64,000 nt of DNA from GCA-2731375 sp964631725 (GCA_964631725.1 CAZVYX010000017.1:1-64000), one strand, 5' to 3'. Positions 53,888-63,500 are shown, counted from the first letter of the stretch. Translations and numbers: made by a program. Notes: generated from the sequence alone by a model not told the origin.

Positions 53888-54841
53888 ATGAGTAAGTTGA
53901 AGGCGGTTTTTCACTATGCGGCCAGCGATGGCATCGCGGAGCGCCTGGCCGCCGCCGAGAGCGATTGGCTGTCCATCGAAACCTGTGACGAGGAAGACGA
54001 GAACCGCCTGTTCGAGTTGATGCCGACAGCGGACGTGCTGTGGCACGTGCTGAAGCCGGCAACGGCTGAAGTGATCGCGGCGGCGCCCAATCTGCGTTTG
54101 ATCCAAAAGATCGGCGTCGGCGTCAATACCATCGATCTCGATGCCGCCCGGGCCCGCGATATCCCGGTCTGCAACATGCCCGGCACCAACAGCCAGGCCG
54201 TGGCGGAGGCCACGGTGCTGCTGTTGCTGTCGGCCCTGCGCCGCGCCGCCGCGTTCCATGATGCGGCGCGCCGGGGCGAGGGCTGGCGGCTGGATCCGGC
54301 GATCTTCGACAAGGTTGGCGAAGTGGCGGGACGTACGGTCGGTCTGGTCGGCTATGGCGAGGTCGGCCGCCGGGTCGCCCCGGTTCTACACGCCCTGGGC
54401 GCCAAAATCATCTACACCTCGACTTCTCCCAAACCCGACGCCCTGGGTGAATGGCGGGAGCTGGCGGATTTGCTGGCCGAAAGCGACGTTATTTCGCTGC
54501 ACATGCCGGTCACGCCGGAAACCGAGAACCTGCTGGATGCCGCCGCCTTCGCCGCCATGAAGCCCGGCGCCGTCCTGGTCAACACCGCCCGCGGCGGCCT
54601 GGTGGATCAGGCCGCGCTATACGATGCCTTGACGAAAGGCAGCCTGTTGGCCGCCGGCCTGGATGTTTTCGCCCAGGAGCCGATTGCCGAAAACGATCCC
54701 CTGCTGAGCCTGGATAATGTGGCGTTGATGCCCCATGTGGCCTGGCTGACGCCGCAAACATTTGAGCGCAGCATCGAGATCGCCGTGCACAACAGCCGTG
54801 TCGTCCTTGACGGCGGTGAATTTCTGCACCGGGTCGTCTGA
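53888..54841 (+). CDS. D-isomer-specific 2-hydroxyacid dehydrogenase (phosphoglycerate/glyoxylate reductase-like)
   Basis: The 317-residue protein shows KIGVGVNTIDLDAARARDI, the NAD loop GLVGYGEVGRRVAPVLHALG, NTARGGLVDQAALYDAL (substrate arginine), LDVFAQEPI (acid residue) and MPHVAWLT (catalytic histidine; Trp/Ala instead of Ile/Ala). It is the third such gene in the window and closer to the standard family than the two at 22804 and 23901. Its stop overlaps the next ATG by one base (TGATG). Confidence 0.92.
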   Translation: MSKLKAVFHYAASDGIAERLAAAESDWLSIETCDEEDENRLFELMPTADVLWHVLKPATAEVIAAAPNLRLIQKIGVGVNTIDLDAARARDIPVCNMPGTNSQAVAEATVLLLLSALRRAAAFHDAARRGEGWRLDPAIFDKVGEVAGRTVGLVGYGEVGRRVAPVLHALGAKIIYTSTSPKPDALGEWRELADLLAESDVISLHMPVTPETENLLDAAAFAAMKPGAVLVNTARGGLVDQAALYDALTKGSLLAAGLDVFAQEPIAENDPLLSLDNVALMPHVAWLTPQTFERSIEIAVHNSRVVLDGGEFLHRVV

Positions 54842-55332
54842 TGCGGGCAACGGACACAGCCATGAAGGACAATCCGCCTTTTCTCGACCTCGTTCATTTC
54901 GAGGATTTCGCCATGGGCGACGTCTATGCCTATGGCGCTTATGAGATGAAGCAGGATGAAATGATCGCCTTCGCCAGACAGTTCGATCCCGAACCGTTTC
55001 ATTTGGATGCGGATGCGGCGAAGCGCCTGGGCTGGCCGGACCTCATCGCCTCGGGACCGCACGTCTGCGCCGCCTGGCGCCGGATGTCCAAGGACGCCTT
55101 TATTGCCGCCGACGCCTTCGTCTCCCCCGGCTGGGCCGAGATTAGCTGGCTGAAGCCGGTCGTCGTCGGCCATGTCCTGAGCGTACGGTCGGAAGTACAA
55201 GTTTTGCGGCCCCTGAAAAGCCGGCCAAACCTTGGCTATGTGGAGTTTAGAAACGAAATTCGCAACCAGCATGGCGAACTGACGACAACATTGGTGACCA
55301 AATGGATGGTCCACCGCCGCAGCACGGACTAG
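54841..55332 (+). CDS. MaoC-like hot-dog dehydratase
   Basis: The 163-residue protein (156 if the ATG at 54862 is used) has HFEDFAMGDVYAYGAYEMKQDEMIAFARQFDPEPFHLDADAAKRLGWPDLIASGPHV, the MaoC/R-hydratase pattern with the D-(x)4-H pair in FDPEPFHLD. It hydrates or dehydrates acyl-CoA thioesters. It is coupled to the upstream dehydrogenase by the TGATG overlap and precedes a lyase gene. Confidence 0.88.
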   Translation: MRATDTAMKDNPPFLDLVHFEDFAMGDVYAYGAYEMKQDEMIAFARQFDPEPFHLDADAAKRLGWPDLIASGPHVCAAWRRMSKDAFIAADAFVSPGWAEISWLKPVVVGHVLSVRSEVQVLRPLKSRPNLGYVEFRNEIRNQHGELTTTLVTKWMVHRRSTD

Positions 55333-55360
55333 GCGGGCCGAATAAGGAAACGAGGTGAGC

Positions 55361-56398
55361 ATGAATACGCCGCGCATAGATCTTTACAGCGACACCCACA
55401 CCAAGCCGACACCGCCGATGCGCCAGGCCATGGCGGAGGCCGAGGTTGGTGACGAGCAGAATTTCGAAGACCCCACGGTCAACAAACTTTGCGCCATGGT
55501 GGCGGAATTGCTGGGGCAGGAGGCGGCGGTATTCCTGCCCTCGGGCACCATGTGCAATCAGATCGCATTCCGGGTCCATTGCCGCCCCGGCGACGAGATC
55601 ATCCTCGACTACTTCGCCCACCCCATTAATGCCGAAAGCGGCGGGCCATCGGCGCTGGCCCAGGCCCAGACCCGCACCCTGCAGACCGAGCGCGGCATTT
55701 TCACCGCCGATCAGGTGCGCGAGGCGATCCGCCCCGTGCGCCGGCATGTGCCCAGCAGCCGGGTTCTATCGGTGGAGAACACCACCAACGCCGGCGGCGG
55801 CAGTGTCTGGCCCATCGCCGATATCGCCGCCGTCACGGCGGTGGCGAAAGAGAACGGCATGGCGGCCCACATGGACGGCGCGCGCCTGATGAACGCGGTG
55901 GTGGAAAGCGGCACCCCGGCCAAGGAATATGGCCGGCATTTCGATAGCCTGTGGCTGGATCTGTCGAAAGGCCTGGGCTGCCCCGTGGGCGGCGTGCTGG
56001 CCGGCAGCGCGGATTTCATCGAGCAGGCCTGGCGCTTCAAGCAGCAGATGGGCGGGGCCATGCGCCAGGCCGGCATCATCGCCGCCGCCGGGGTTTACGC
56101 CCTGGAGCATCACGTGGACCGCCTGGCCGAGGATCACGAGAATGCGCGTACGTTTAGCCGCGCCATCGCGCAGATCCCCGGCATCAAGATGATCTTCGAC
56201 CGCTGCGAAACAAATCTGGTGTTCTTCGATGTCTCCGAGACCGGCATGGACGCCGCGACGGTGGCGGAAAAATTGTTGGCCCACGACGTCCGCATCGGCG
56301 CCATGGGCCCCTACCGCATGCGCGCCGTGACCCATCTGGACATAAATGCCGGCCAGTTGGAGGAAGCGGCGGAGGCGCTGCGCAAGGTCGTGGCCTAA
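55361..56398 (+). CDS. Low-specificity L-threonine aldolase/beta-eliminating lyase family protein
   Basis: The 345-residue PLP enzyme has DLYSDTHTKPTPPMRQAM, EAAVFLPSGTMCNQIAF and LWLDLSKGLGCPVGGVLAG, in which the lysine of SKGLG binds PLP. Typical members split threonine to glycine and acetaldehyde. The ATG at 55361 has GAGG just before; a GTG at 55355 is possible. It is the last gene of the native segment before the island at 56455. Confidence 0.88.
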   Translation: MNTPRIDLYSDTHTKPTPPMRQAMAEAEVGDEQNFEDPTVNKLCAMVAELLGQEAAVFLPSGTMCNQIAFRVHCRPGDEIILDYFAHPINAESGGPSALAQAQTRTLQTERGIFTADQVREAIRPVRRHVPSSRVLSVENTTNAGGGSVWPIADIAAVTAVAKENGMAAHMDGARLMNAVVESGTPAKEYGRHFDSLWLDLSKGLGCPVGGVLAGSADFIEQAWRFKQQMGGAMRQAGIIAAAGVYALEHHVDRLAEDHENARTFSRAIAQIPGIKMIFDRCETNLVFFDVSETGMDAATVAEKLLAHDVRIGAMGPYRMRAVTHLDINAGQLEEAAEALRKVVA

Positions 56399-56409
56399 GC
56401 GCCGATCAT

Positions 56410-56454
56410 TTAGGCGACGGCGTCCAGCTCCTCGTCCGTCGGAAAGCGACCCTC
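56410..56454 (-). pseudogene. Stranded 3' end of a selW-like gene
   Basis: On the minus strand the segment reads EGRFPTDEELDAVA-stop, equal in all but one residue to the last 14 residues of the SelW-type protein encoded at 59457 (EGRFPTDEELDAIA). At DNA level 39 of 45 bases match, and 5 of the 6 differences are at third codon positions. Similarity ends sharply at 56454, where the AT-rich island begins, and at the stop codon on the other side. It is a remnant of a second or older selW copy. Confidence 0.8.
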
Positions 56455-56577
56455 TTGATTCCTCTATCTAAAAGGGATGCGTCCCATTTAACCATGATTC
56501 CGGGGCATAGTTTATGCTCCAAACTGGTTGCGAGCGCTTTCGGTGCCAATCAATCTATTGACGCCAATATAGGATTG

Positions 56578-57639
56578 TTACTGACTAAGCGCCCGACGAT
56601 AAGTAGAGAGAATTTGCCAGGACATTTCATCTTCAATCATTATTCCTTCACGAGCCGGCCCTGGCAGAAATGGTCCGCCATCGCTCCCGACACTCAATAG
56701 ACGCCACAGGGCTTTTTCTATGTCACTGCGGTTGGGAGCAGATTCCCCAAACGCGGTGGCAAAAACCCGGCCTACATTGGTCCCCATGGCCGGAGTCAAT
56801 ATATCCATGTTGTCGGGCAGGAAGCCGAAACCTAGAAAGACGATGGTCTCCGCTTCACTAACTTCTGCCTTGATCGCATCCATTGTTCCCTGGTCACGCT
56901 GTTCAGTAAAAGTGTTTATCCGGCCTGATACTTCAATCAGATTTTCCCGTGTAAGATGTTGTCCAAAAGTGACGCCGCCCGGAGTGTTAGGAGCAGTTAG
57001 ATCGCCGACTAGTCCATATGGATGTAAGATAGATAAACTCTCAGAAACCAGCCGCCGCGCCTCATCTATTTCAATTTGGTAGTGGAGTGTTATCGCATGA
57101 ATCAAAAAGTGTTCAATACATCTGTCATAATTAAAACAAACGATAGAAATGTTATCAAACAGGGTACTGATCTGATCGATCCGCACCCCTTCAAAAAGCA
57201 TTTTTGAGAACGGCACGAACCAAGATTCATCCAATTTATCCAATTCAAGCCGAGCATCCATTTGGCTTGGGTCAACCATCAAGTCGCTTTGTTGTTCTTC
57301 ACCAAGAATGAACAACGCGATGGCGCACTTTCCACAGAAGGCAACCAGTTCATCCGTGTGGTGGGTGTCGATGAATTGATCTATGGAATTGGCAAATCCA
57401 TATGCTAAGTGGATTTTTCTCGCCGCCGCTATGACTGCGTTCAAGGTGTCGTAATCTTCACGATATCGATTTTGCCAAGTATCAAACAGTACGCGATTTC
57501 CGGATGCCAGCGTGTTCCTGAACTCAAAGTGATAGTCCATTTCACGAGCGATGGTTTCCAGCAGACTTCCGCCAAGTGGAAGCCCCACTTCGTTGCTAGC
57601 GCCCGCACCCACTACGAATAAGGTTTTGGTGTTGAACAT
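56578..57639 (-). CDS. SIR2-like NAD-binding domain protein
   Basis: The 353-residue protein starts TLFVVGAGASNEVGLPLGG (GAGAS at residues 11-15, the NAD loop of SIR2-like proteins). It has IVCFNYDRCIEHFL (the (T/F)NYD motif), ILHPYGLVGDL (a histidine where SIR2 domains keep the catalytic His) and TIVFLGFGFLPDNMDIL, the late SIR2_2 pattern. This arrangement is that of SIR2 proteins in anti-phage systems, which destroy NAD on infection. No second effector or sensor domain is fused. It lies 13 bases after the response-regulator gene, on the same strand, so the two form an operon. A deacetylase role is less likely. Confidence 0.75.
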   Translation of the reverse strand: MFNTKTLFVVGAGASNEVGLPLGGSLLETIAREMDYHFEFRNTLASGNRVLFDTWQNRYREDYDTLNAVIAAARKIHLAYGFANSIDQFIDTHHTDELVAFCGKCAIALFILGEEQQSDLMVDPSQMDARLELDKLDESWFVPFSKMLFEGVRIDQISTLFDNISIVCFNYDRCIEHFLIHAITLHYQIEIDEARRLVSESLSILHPYGLVGDLTAPNTPGGVTFGQHLTRENLIEVSGRINTFTEQRDQGTMDAIKAEVSEAETIVFLGFGFLPDNMDILTPAMGTNVGRVFATAFGESAPNRSDIEKALWRLLSVGSDGGPFLPGPAREGIMIEDEMSWQILSTYRRALSQ

Positions 57640-57652
57640 CGCTCCCGTTTTC

Positions 57653-58837
57653 CTAGCTTTTTAGAAGATCTTCAATCGTTTTTAGTAATTCCGCCATTCT
57701 GAGTTTATTCTTAGAGAGGATAGCGTCTGCACCCACCTCATATAATTGGGCCACCCTGGCCGTCTCTGCGTAACCTGTAACAACGAGAGCTTTTGTCCTA
57801 CTACTGCCATTTTTCGCAGCGATAACTACTTCGCGACCATCGCCATAAGGCATGACCAAGTCGGTAATAACCAAATCAAATTCATGCTCGACCATGGCGG
57901 TTAGAGCGTCAAATGTTTCATCGAATCCCACAACAGCATACCCACGACTCTCTAGAAAGCCGCAAAATAGTTTCAATAAATGTGGCTCATCATCGACGAC
58001 AAGCAGAGTTGCTTTACCTTCATCAGAAACCTGGATTCTCGTACTTCTCGCAGTGGCAACGCTGTCCGACAGTGGGCCTTGAGGAGCGCAATCAAGGATG
58101 AGTTTGTGAACGCCGGAGAGGACCGCCTCTAAATAAGCCACTGTCGTGCCAATATTGTTGTTGGCAAAGGCAAACTCGGCCTCGTCTATTAGCGAACATA
58201 AGTCTTGGTGCAGTTTAGGATAATTATTATCACTCTCACGCAATAAGACCTGGAATTCCTTAACTCTTAAAACGAGTCTTCTATAAAGCGCTATGGTGCG
58301 ACTTAACTCCGTTGACGCATGAAACTGACCAGTAGCCCTGGTCCGATATGGCAAGTGTGTTGCCTGACGATACAATGAAAGACAAGCACCCCAAGCATCA
58401 TTGAGCGGATAAGCTTCCTCGCGATTTAGAATGCGCTCAATTTTTGCCAGGGACTTATCCCAAGACAACAGCATTACATACCTGTTAAAAACGATAGGCA
58501 GTGAAGTAAAGACAGCCTGGAAGAGAAGGGGGTGCCGTGTTGCCTCACCCAATACGAAGTCAATAATCTCATCGTCGTGAATATTAAGCGCATAACAGTC
58601 GTTTTTAGCAACCGAGCTCAACTGAATCATAGGTCTGGATAGCGTGGTCGTTGAGTCATACTTTGACGTATCCGAAAATTTCTGATCCAAAAGATTTTCA
58701 AACTCTAATTCTGTCTCGCCGTGTTTTAATTTCTTAAAACGGAGTCCATGTCGGGTCAATACCACTAACCCAAACACGACGGCGACAATCACCAAAGTAG
58801 TTCCAACGTATGGCATCAGTTCGTTCACTTGTGCCAT
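57653..58837 (-). CDS. Membrane-anchored protein with C-terminal response-regulator receiver domain
   Basis: The 394-residue protein has one N-terminal membrane helix (VGTTLVIVAVVFGLVVLT, residues 11-28), a middle region of about 245 mostly helical residues that I do not recognise, and a receiver domain at residues 276-394. The receiver has the acid pair Asp282/Asp283 (VVDDEP), the phosphate-accepting Asp326 (VITDLVMP), Thr354 (VVTGY) and Lys376 (LSKNK), so it should be able to take phosphate. Receivers are rarely at the C-terminus of a membrane protein without a kinase. No kinase is in the island. It is the first gene of the pair with the SIR2-like protein. Confidence 0.72.
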   Translation of the reverse strand: MAQVNELMPYVGTTLVIVAVVFGLVVLTRHGLRFKKLKHGETELEFENLLDQKFSDTSKYDSTTTLSRPMIQLSSVAKNDCYALNIHDDEIIDFVLGEATRHPLLFQAVFTSLPIVFNRYVMLLSWDKSLAKIERILNREEAYPLNDAWGACLSLYRQATHLPYRTRATGQFHASTELSRTIALYRRLVLRVKEFQVLLRESDNNYPKLHQDLCSLIDEAEFAFANNNIGTTVAYLEAVLSGVHKLILDCAPQGPLSDSVATARSTRIQVSDEGKATLLVVDDEPHLLKLFCGFLESRGYAVVGFDETFDALTAMVEHEFDLVITDLVMPYGDGREVVIAAKNGSSRTKALVVTGYAETARVAQLYEVGADAILSKNKLRMAELLKTIEDLLKS

Positions 58838-59456
58838 CCTTGCGGGTCAGCATCTATTTCATCGAAACAAAGAGATATTCTTCTTGCAGGTCTCAACTGT
58901 CTTTTCGCAATACGTTAGCTGTATCCAGTAATCCAATCATCAGTGATCTACGAAATGACCCGCAAATTTCATCAGATCATGCCATATACCAGCCACTAAA
59001 AGCACTAAATACAATTATGAAACGATTGTTTTCTCTCGCGTCTCGTAAACGTCGAAAATGCTGGTGTCGTGGTGCCGTACGTCATCCCGACTCCAGCAAC
59101 TCAAAAGAATGATATCACAACAAGAATACGCCAGACGCCAAGCCAGACAAACCGACGCTTTCAATCAAAGCACGTTGGCCAAGCTCAATCCCATTGAAGA
59201 ACCCTCAGAAAAAGCGGACGCTACCCTTATTAGTTCTTGTTGCTGGCCCCGTTAGGTCGCACATTTGCCCCGCCTCCCCAATGTTGTTCTTGACGGTCTG
59301 CCGCGGATCGGTCCGCCAGGACAAGATCGCCCCGCTCGCCCTCGGGTCCCGGAACGATTATATCGGCAACGACGGCAACGACGCCCCCGGCGGCGGGCTC
59401 ATCCTGGCCAGAGCGGGCTGCCGCAAGCGTTTTGCGTCCGTCTTCGCCGCCCCGGC
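58838..59456. other. Island edge without a confident gene
   Basis: 58838-59240 is AT-rich and should contain the promoter of the two island genes. A short frame from the ATG at 59110 reads MISQQEYARRQARQTDAFNQ and could be a small protein, but I do not recognise it. 59241-59456 is GC-rich, with an open plus frame to 59460 of unknown meaning; it may be debris of the original locus. Confidence 0.35.
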
Positions 59457-59669
59457 TTAAGCGATGGCGTCCAGTTCCTCGTCCGTGGGGAAGCGGCCCT
59501 CGGCCTTTTTGGAATAGGCCAGGCGGCCGTCGACGGTGATCTCGAAGACGCCGCCGCCGCCGGGGGTCAGGCTGATATCGGCACTTAGGCGGTCCTGAAT
59601 CCGGTCCCTCGCACGGAGGGCTGTGGGTTCGTAGTTTCACATCTGACAGTATTCGATATCGATCTTCAT
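59457..59669 (-). CDS. selW: SelW-type (Rdx family) selenoprotein with CxxU motif
   Basis: From the ATG at 59669 the minus strand reads MKIDIEYCQM, then an in-frame TGA (59639-59637), then NYEPTALRARDRIQDRL and on to EGRFPTDEELDAIA and a TAA. With UGA as selenocysteine at residue 11 the product is 70 residues with the CxxU motif (Cys8, Sec11) right after the first strand, the layout of SelW/Rdx thioredoxin-like proteins. It continues with VFEITVDGRLAYSKK, the family's second half (GxFEVxVDGxLxxSK). Because of the UGA it is not an ordinary open frame. It follows the DnaJ-domain gene by 14 bases, so they are co-transcribed. Its 3' end abuts the island. Confidence 0.9.
59606..59639 (-). promoter_or_regulatory. 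Candidate bacterial SECIS element of selW
   Basis: On the minus strand, 16 bases after the TGA, CCCTC (59620-59616) pairs with GAGGG (59610-59606) around the loop CGTGC, whose second base is G. The loop is 22-26 bases from the UGA, within bacterial SECIS limits. Confidence 0.65.
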
Positions 59670-59683
59670 CTTTTTCTCCAAAC

Positions 59684-60430
59684 TTACGAAATGCCGCGCT
59701 GTTTACAAATTCTATCGTAGGCATCGTTGATGGTGGCCAGCTTCTCGGTCGCCAAATCAACAAACTCCTGGGGTAAACCGCCGGCGATGGCACGGTCTGG
59801 GTGATTAGCCAAAATCAGCGCCCGCCAGGTCTGTTTTACCGTCTCGTCATCCGCATCCGCCTCGATCCCCAAAATGGTATAGGGATCAGCCAAATCAGGG
59901 CCCATATGATAGGCCCGGACGCGGGAAAATCCAGCCTCGTCAAAGCCGAAGATTTCGGCCACCTTGCGCAGATAATCCAATTCCGCCGGATGCACCACCT
60001 GATCCGCCTTGGCGATCTGGAACAGGCCGTGCAGCAAATCTTCCAAAACTTGCGAGGCAGGATCGAACAGGCCGGCGATTTGCCCCGCATAAGCCTCGAA
60101 GCCGGCGACATCCTTGCGCGCCAGATTGAAGACGCGGGCAACGTTCTTCATATCCTCGGGCGAAACCTTGAAGACCTGTTTGAAGGCCTCGACCTCGTCG
60201 CGGGTGACCTGCCCGTCGGCCTTGGCCATCTTCGCGCCCAGGGCAATGACGCCGATGGTAAAGGCCACCTGCCGGGTGCCCCCATCACCCGCACCGCTTT
60301 CGCCCGTGAACTCGCCGGCAATATTGCGCAGGGTATCGGCCGCCTGTTCGGCGATACCGCCAAGCAGGGCACCCAGCGGCCCGTCCAACGCGCCGCCCAC
60401 GCCACGAACAATTCTGTTCCAAATACTCAT
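59684..60430 (-). CDS. DjlA-like protein: TerB-type domain plus C-terminal DnaJ domain
   Basis: From the ATG at 60430 the 248-residue protein has a helical TerB-like domain (VAFTIGVIALGAKMAKADGQVTRDEVEAFKQVF ... QVLEDLLHGLFQIAKADQVVHPAELDYLRKVAEIFGF) and a C-terminal J domain (DPYTILGIEADADDETVKQTWRALILANHPDR) with the HPD motif that stimulates Hsp70. The membrane helix of E. coli DjlA is absent; this soluble form is common in alphaproteobacteria. A start at 60502 would add a stretch without family character. It heads the operon with selW. Confidence 0.88.
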   Translation of the reverse strand: MSIWNRIVRGVGGALDGPLGALLGGIAEQAADTLRNIAGEFTGESGAGDGGTRQVAFTIGVIALGAKMAKADGQVTRDEVEAFKQVFKVSPEDMKNVARVFNLARKDVAGFEAYAGQIAGLFDPASQVLEDLLHGLFQIAKADQVVHPAELDYLRKVAEIFGFDEAGFSRVRAYHMGPDLADPYTILGIEADADDETVKQTWRALILANHPDRAIAGGLPQEFVDLATEKLATINDAYDRICKQRGIS

Positions 60431-60530
60431 GCCGCCAATCAGTCCTCTCGCGCGGTCGGCTACCCTTATACCAAATTGCGGTGATAGGACGCTGACCGGC
60501 AATTGGCAAGTAGCTGGTTGTCAAAATGAC

Positions 60531-60560
60531 AAATTATCGATAAATTATCATCAAATTATC
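60531..60560 (+). repeat. Three direct repeats of AAATTATC at 11-bp spacing
   Basis: AAATTATC occurs at 60531, 60542 and 60553, each followed by three variable bases, so the copies sit on one face of the helix. They lie 19 bases ahead of the oxoprolinase gene start and may be repeated sites for a regulator. Confidence 0.7.
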
Positions 60561-60578
60561 ACTATAAGGACCTGTATC

Positions 60579-63500
60579 ATGCCTGAAAAATGGGATTTCT
60601 GGATTGATCGCGGCGGCACGTTCACGGATGTGGTGGCCCGGCGGCCCGAAGGCGGCTACCTGAGCCACAAGCTGCTCTCGGAAAATCCCGAGCAGTATCC
60701 GGATGCCGCCCTGCAGGGTATCCGCGATCTGCTGGGCGTGGCCAAGACCGATCCCATACCCACCGAGCGTGTCGCGACGGTCAAGATGGGCACCACCGTC
60801 GGCACCAACGCCTTGCTGGAGCGCAAGGGCGACCGCACCCTGTTGGTCACCAACACCGGTTTCCACGACGCCCTGCGCATCGGCTATCAGAACCGGCCGC
60901 ATTTGTTCGAGCTGAATGTGCAGCTGCCGGAAATGCTCTACGAGCAGGTATTGGAGGTGGATGGCCGATACACCGCCCATGGCGAGGAGCGTACAGCAAT
61001 CGACCTGGCCGGCGCCCGCGCCGGTCTGCGGGCCGCCTTTGACGACGGCATCCGGGCCTGCGCCATCGTCTTCATGCACGGCTATCGCTTTTCCGATCAC
61101 GAAAGGGCGGTGGCGGATGTGGCGGGCGAGATCGGCTTCACCCAGATTTCCACCTCGCATCAGGTCAGCCCCCTGATGAAGCTGGTGGGCCGGGGCGATA
61201 CCACCGTCGTCGATGCCTACCTGTCGCCGATCCTGCGCCGCTATGTGGACCGGGTCGCCGCCGAATTGGGCGATGCCCGTCTGATGTTCATGCAATCCAA
61301 CGGCGGCCTGACCGATGCCGGCCTGTTTCAGGGCAAGGACTGTATCCTCTCGGGCCCGGCGGGCGGCGTGGTTGGCGCCGTGCGTACCACCGCCATGGCG
61401 GGTTTCGAGAAGATCATCGGCTTCGACATGGGCGGCACTTCCACCGATGTCTCGCACTACGCGGGCGACTTCGAGCGGGCCTTCGAGAGCGAGGTCGCGG
61501 GCATCCGCATGCGGGCGCCGATGATGCATATCCACACCGTCGCCGCCGGCGGCGGTTCCATCCTGCATTACGACGGCAGCCGCTTCACCGTCGGCCCGGA
61601 CTCCGCCGGCGCCAACCCCGGCCCGGCCTGTTACCGGCGCGGCGGACCGCTGGCGGTGACCGATTGCAATGTCATGCTGGGCAAACTGAACCCGGACTTC
61701 TTCCCCAAGGTATTCGGCCCCAACGGCGATGAACCCCTGAACCGCGAGGTGGTGGCGGAGACGTTCGCCGCCCTGGCCAGCGAGGTGGAGGCGGCTGGCG
61801 GCGGGTCGATGACGCCGGAGGCGATCGCCGAGGGCTACTTGACCATCGCCGTGGAAAACATGGCAAATGCGATCAAGAAGATCTCGATCCAGCGCGGCTA
61901 TGATGTTTCGGAATACGTGCTGAGCTGCTTCGGCGGCGCCGGCGGTCAGCACGCCTGTCTGGTGGCCGACGCCCTGGGCATGAAAAAAGTTTTCATCCAC
62001 CCCCTGGCCGGCGTGCTGTCGGCCTACGGCATGGGTTTGGCGGATGTCCGCGCCATGCGGGAGCGGGCAGTGGAAGCGGTCCTGGACGAGGGACAAATGC
62101 CGGCCCTGGCGAAGGCCCTGGACGAGCTGGCGGCGGAGGGCCTGGCGGAGCTGCACGGCCAGGATATCGCCGGCGACCGGATCAGTGTCCTGCGCAAGGT
62201 ACACCTGCGCTATGAGGGCACGGACACCGCCCTGGTGGTGGATTTCGCCGATCTGGCCGGCATCGTGGCTGCTTTCGAGGAGGCGCATAGGCAGCAATTC
62301 GGCTTTATCGACCGAACCAAGGCGCATGTGATCGAAGCTGTCTCGATCGAGGCCGTTGGCGCCGGCGAACCGGCGGTCGACGCGCCGTTGGATGCCACGG
62401 GGGGCGGCCGCGCCGACACCATACCGCCGCTCGCAACGGTACAGGCCTACATGGCGGGCGGCTATCATGCCGCACCCATCATCGACCGGAACCATATGCG
62501 CCCCGGGGACAAGGTCAGCGGCCCCGCCATCCTGCGCGAGGATACCGCCACCACGGTGATCGAACCCGGCTGGCAGGCCGCCATGACCGAGGTCGGCCAT
62601 CTGGTACTCAGCCGCATCCAGCCGTTGCCGAAGCGGGTCGCCATCGGCACCGACGTCGATCCGGTCATGCTGGAAATCTTCAACAATCTGTTCATGTCCA
62701 CGGCCGAACAGATGGGCCTGGTACTGCAGAAAACCACCAATTCGGTCAACATCAAGGAGCGTCTGGACTTCTCCTGCGCGGTGTTTGACCGCGTCGGCGA
62801 GTTGATCGCCAACGCACCGCATATTCCGGTGCATCTGGGTTCGATGGACGAATCCATCAAGGCGGTGATCCGCGTCCACGGCGCCGCCATGCGGCCCGGC
62901 GACGTCTTCGTTCTGAACGCGCCCTATAATGGCGGCACCCATCTGCCGGATGTCACGGTCATCACGCCGGTGTTCGACGACGACGATGCCGGCGAGGCGG
63001 CGACGGTGCTGTTCTATGTCGCCTCCCGCGGCCACCATGCGGAAATTGGCGGCATCTCGCCCGGCTCCATGCCGCCCAACAGCCGCACCGTGGAAGAGGA
63101 AGGCATTCTGATCGACAACATCAAACTGGTCGATCAGGGGCATTTCCTGGAAGATGAAATGCGCGCCTTGCTGGCCTCCGGCCCTTACCCGTCGCGCAAT
63201 CCCGACAGCAACATCGCCGATCTGAAGGCGCAGATCGCGGCCTGCGAAAAGGGCGTCCAGGAACTGCGCCGGGTGGTGGAGCATTTCGGCCTCGACGTGG
63301 TCTATGCCTATATGGGCCATGTCCAGGATAATGCGGAAGAATCCGTCCGCCGGGTGATCGACGTTCTACAGACCGGCAGCTTTGAAGTTCCATTGGACAA
63401 CGGCTCCAGGATCCACGTGGACGTTTCCATTGATCACGACAACCGTAGCGCCAGAATTGACTTCACCGGCACCTCCGCGCAACTGGAGAGCAACTTCAAC

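Larger units (their letters stand above)
56455..59456. mobile_element. AT-rich genomic island between two selW 3' ends
   Basis: The 3-kb block is visibly AT-richer than its surroundings and carries only the response-regulator and SIR2-like genes. It is bounded by the 45-bp selW remnant (56410-56454) and the homologous end of intact selW (59457-59501), in direct orientation. No integrase, transposase or terminal inverted repeat is visible. Ends are set by the repeats; the last 200 bases (59241-59456) are GC-rich and may not belong to the insert. Confidence 0.6.

Noticed and set aside
58810..59112. Plus-strand open frame of 100 codons at the island edge
   Set aside because: It overlaps the start of the receiver gene, has no family motif or ribosome site and is Ser/Arg-biased.
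59230..59793. Minus-strand open frame of 187 codons across selW
   Set aside because: It is a different frame over selW and the end of the DnaJ gene and has no recognised domain; the UGA-containing selW frame explains the coding signal.
60534..63320. A 928-codon open frame on the minus strand
   Set aside because: It is antisense to the HyuA-HyuB gene, shows His/Gly/Arg-biased low-information sequence and has no family motifs, while the plus frame has clear ones.
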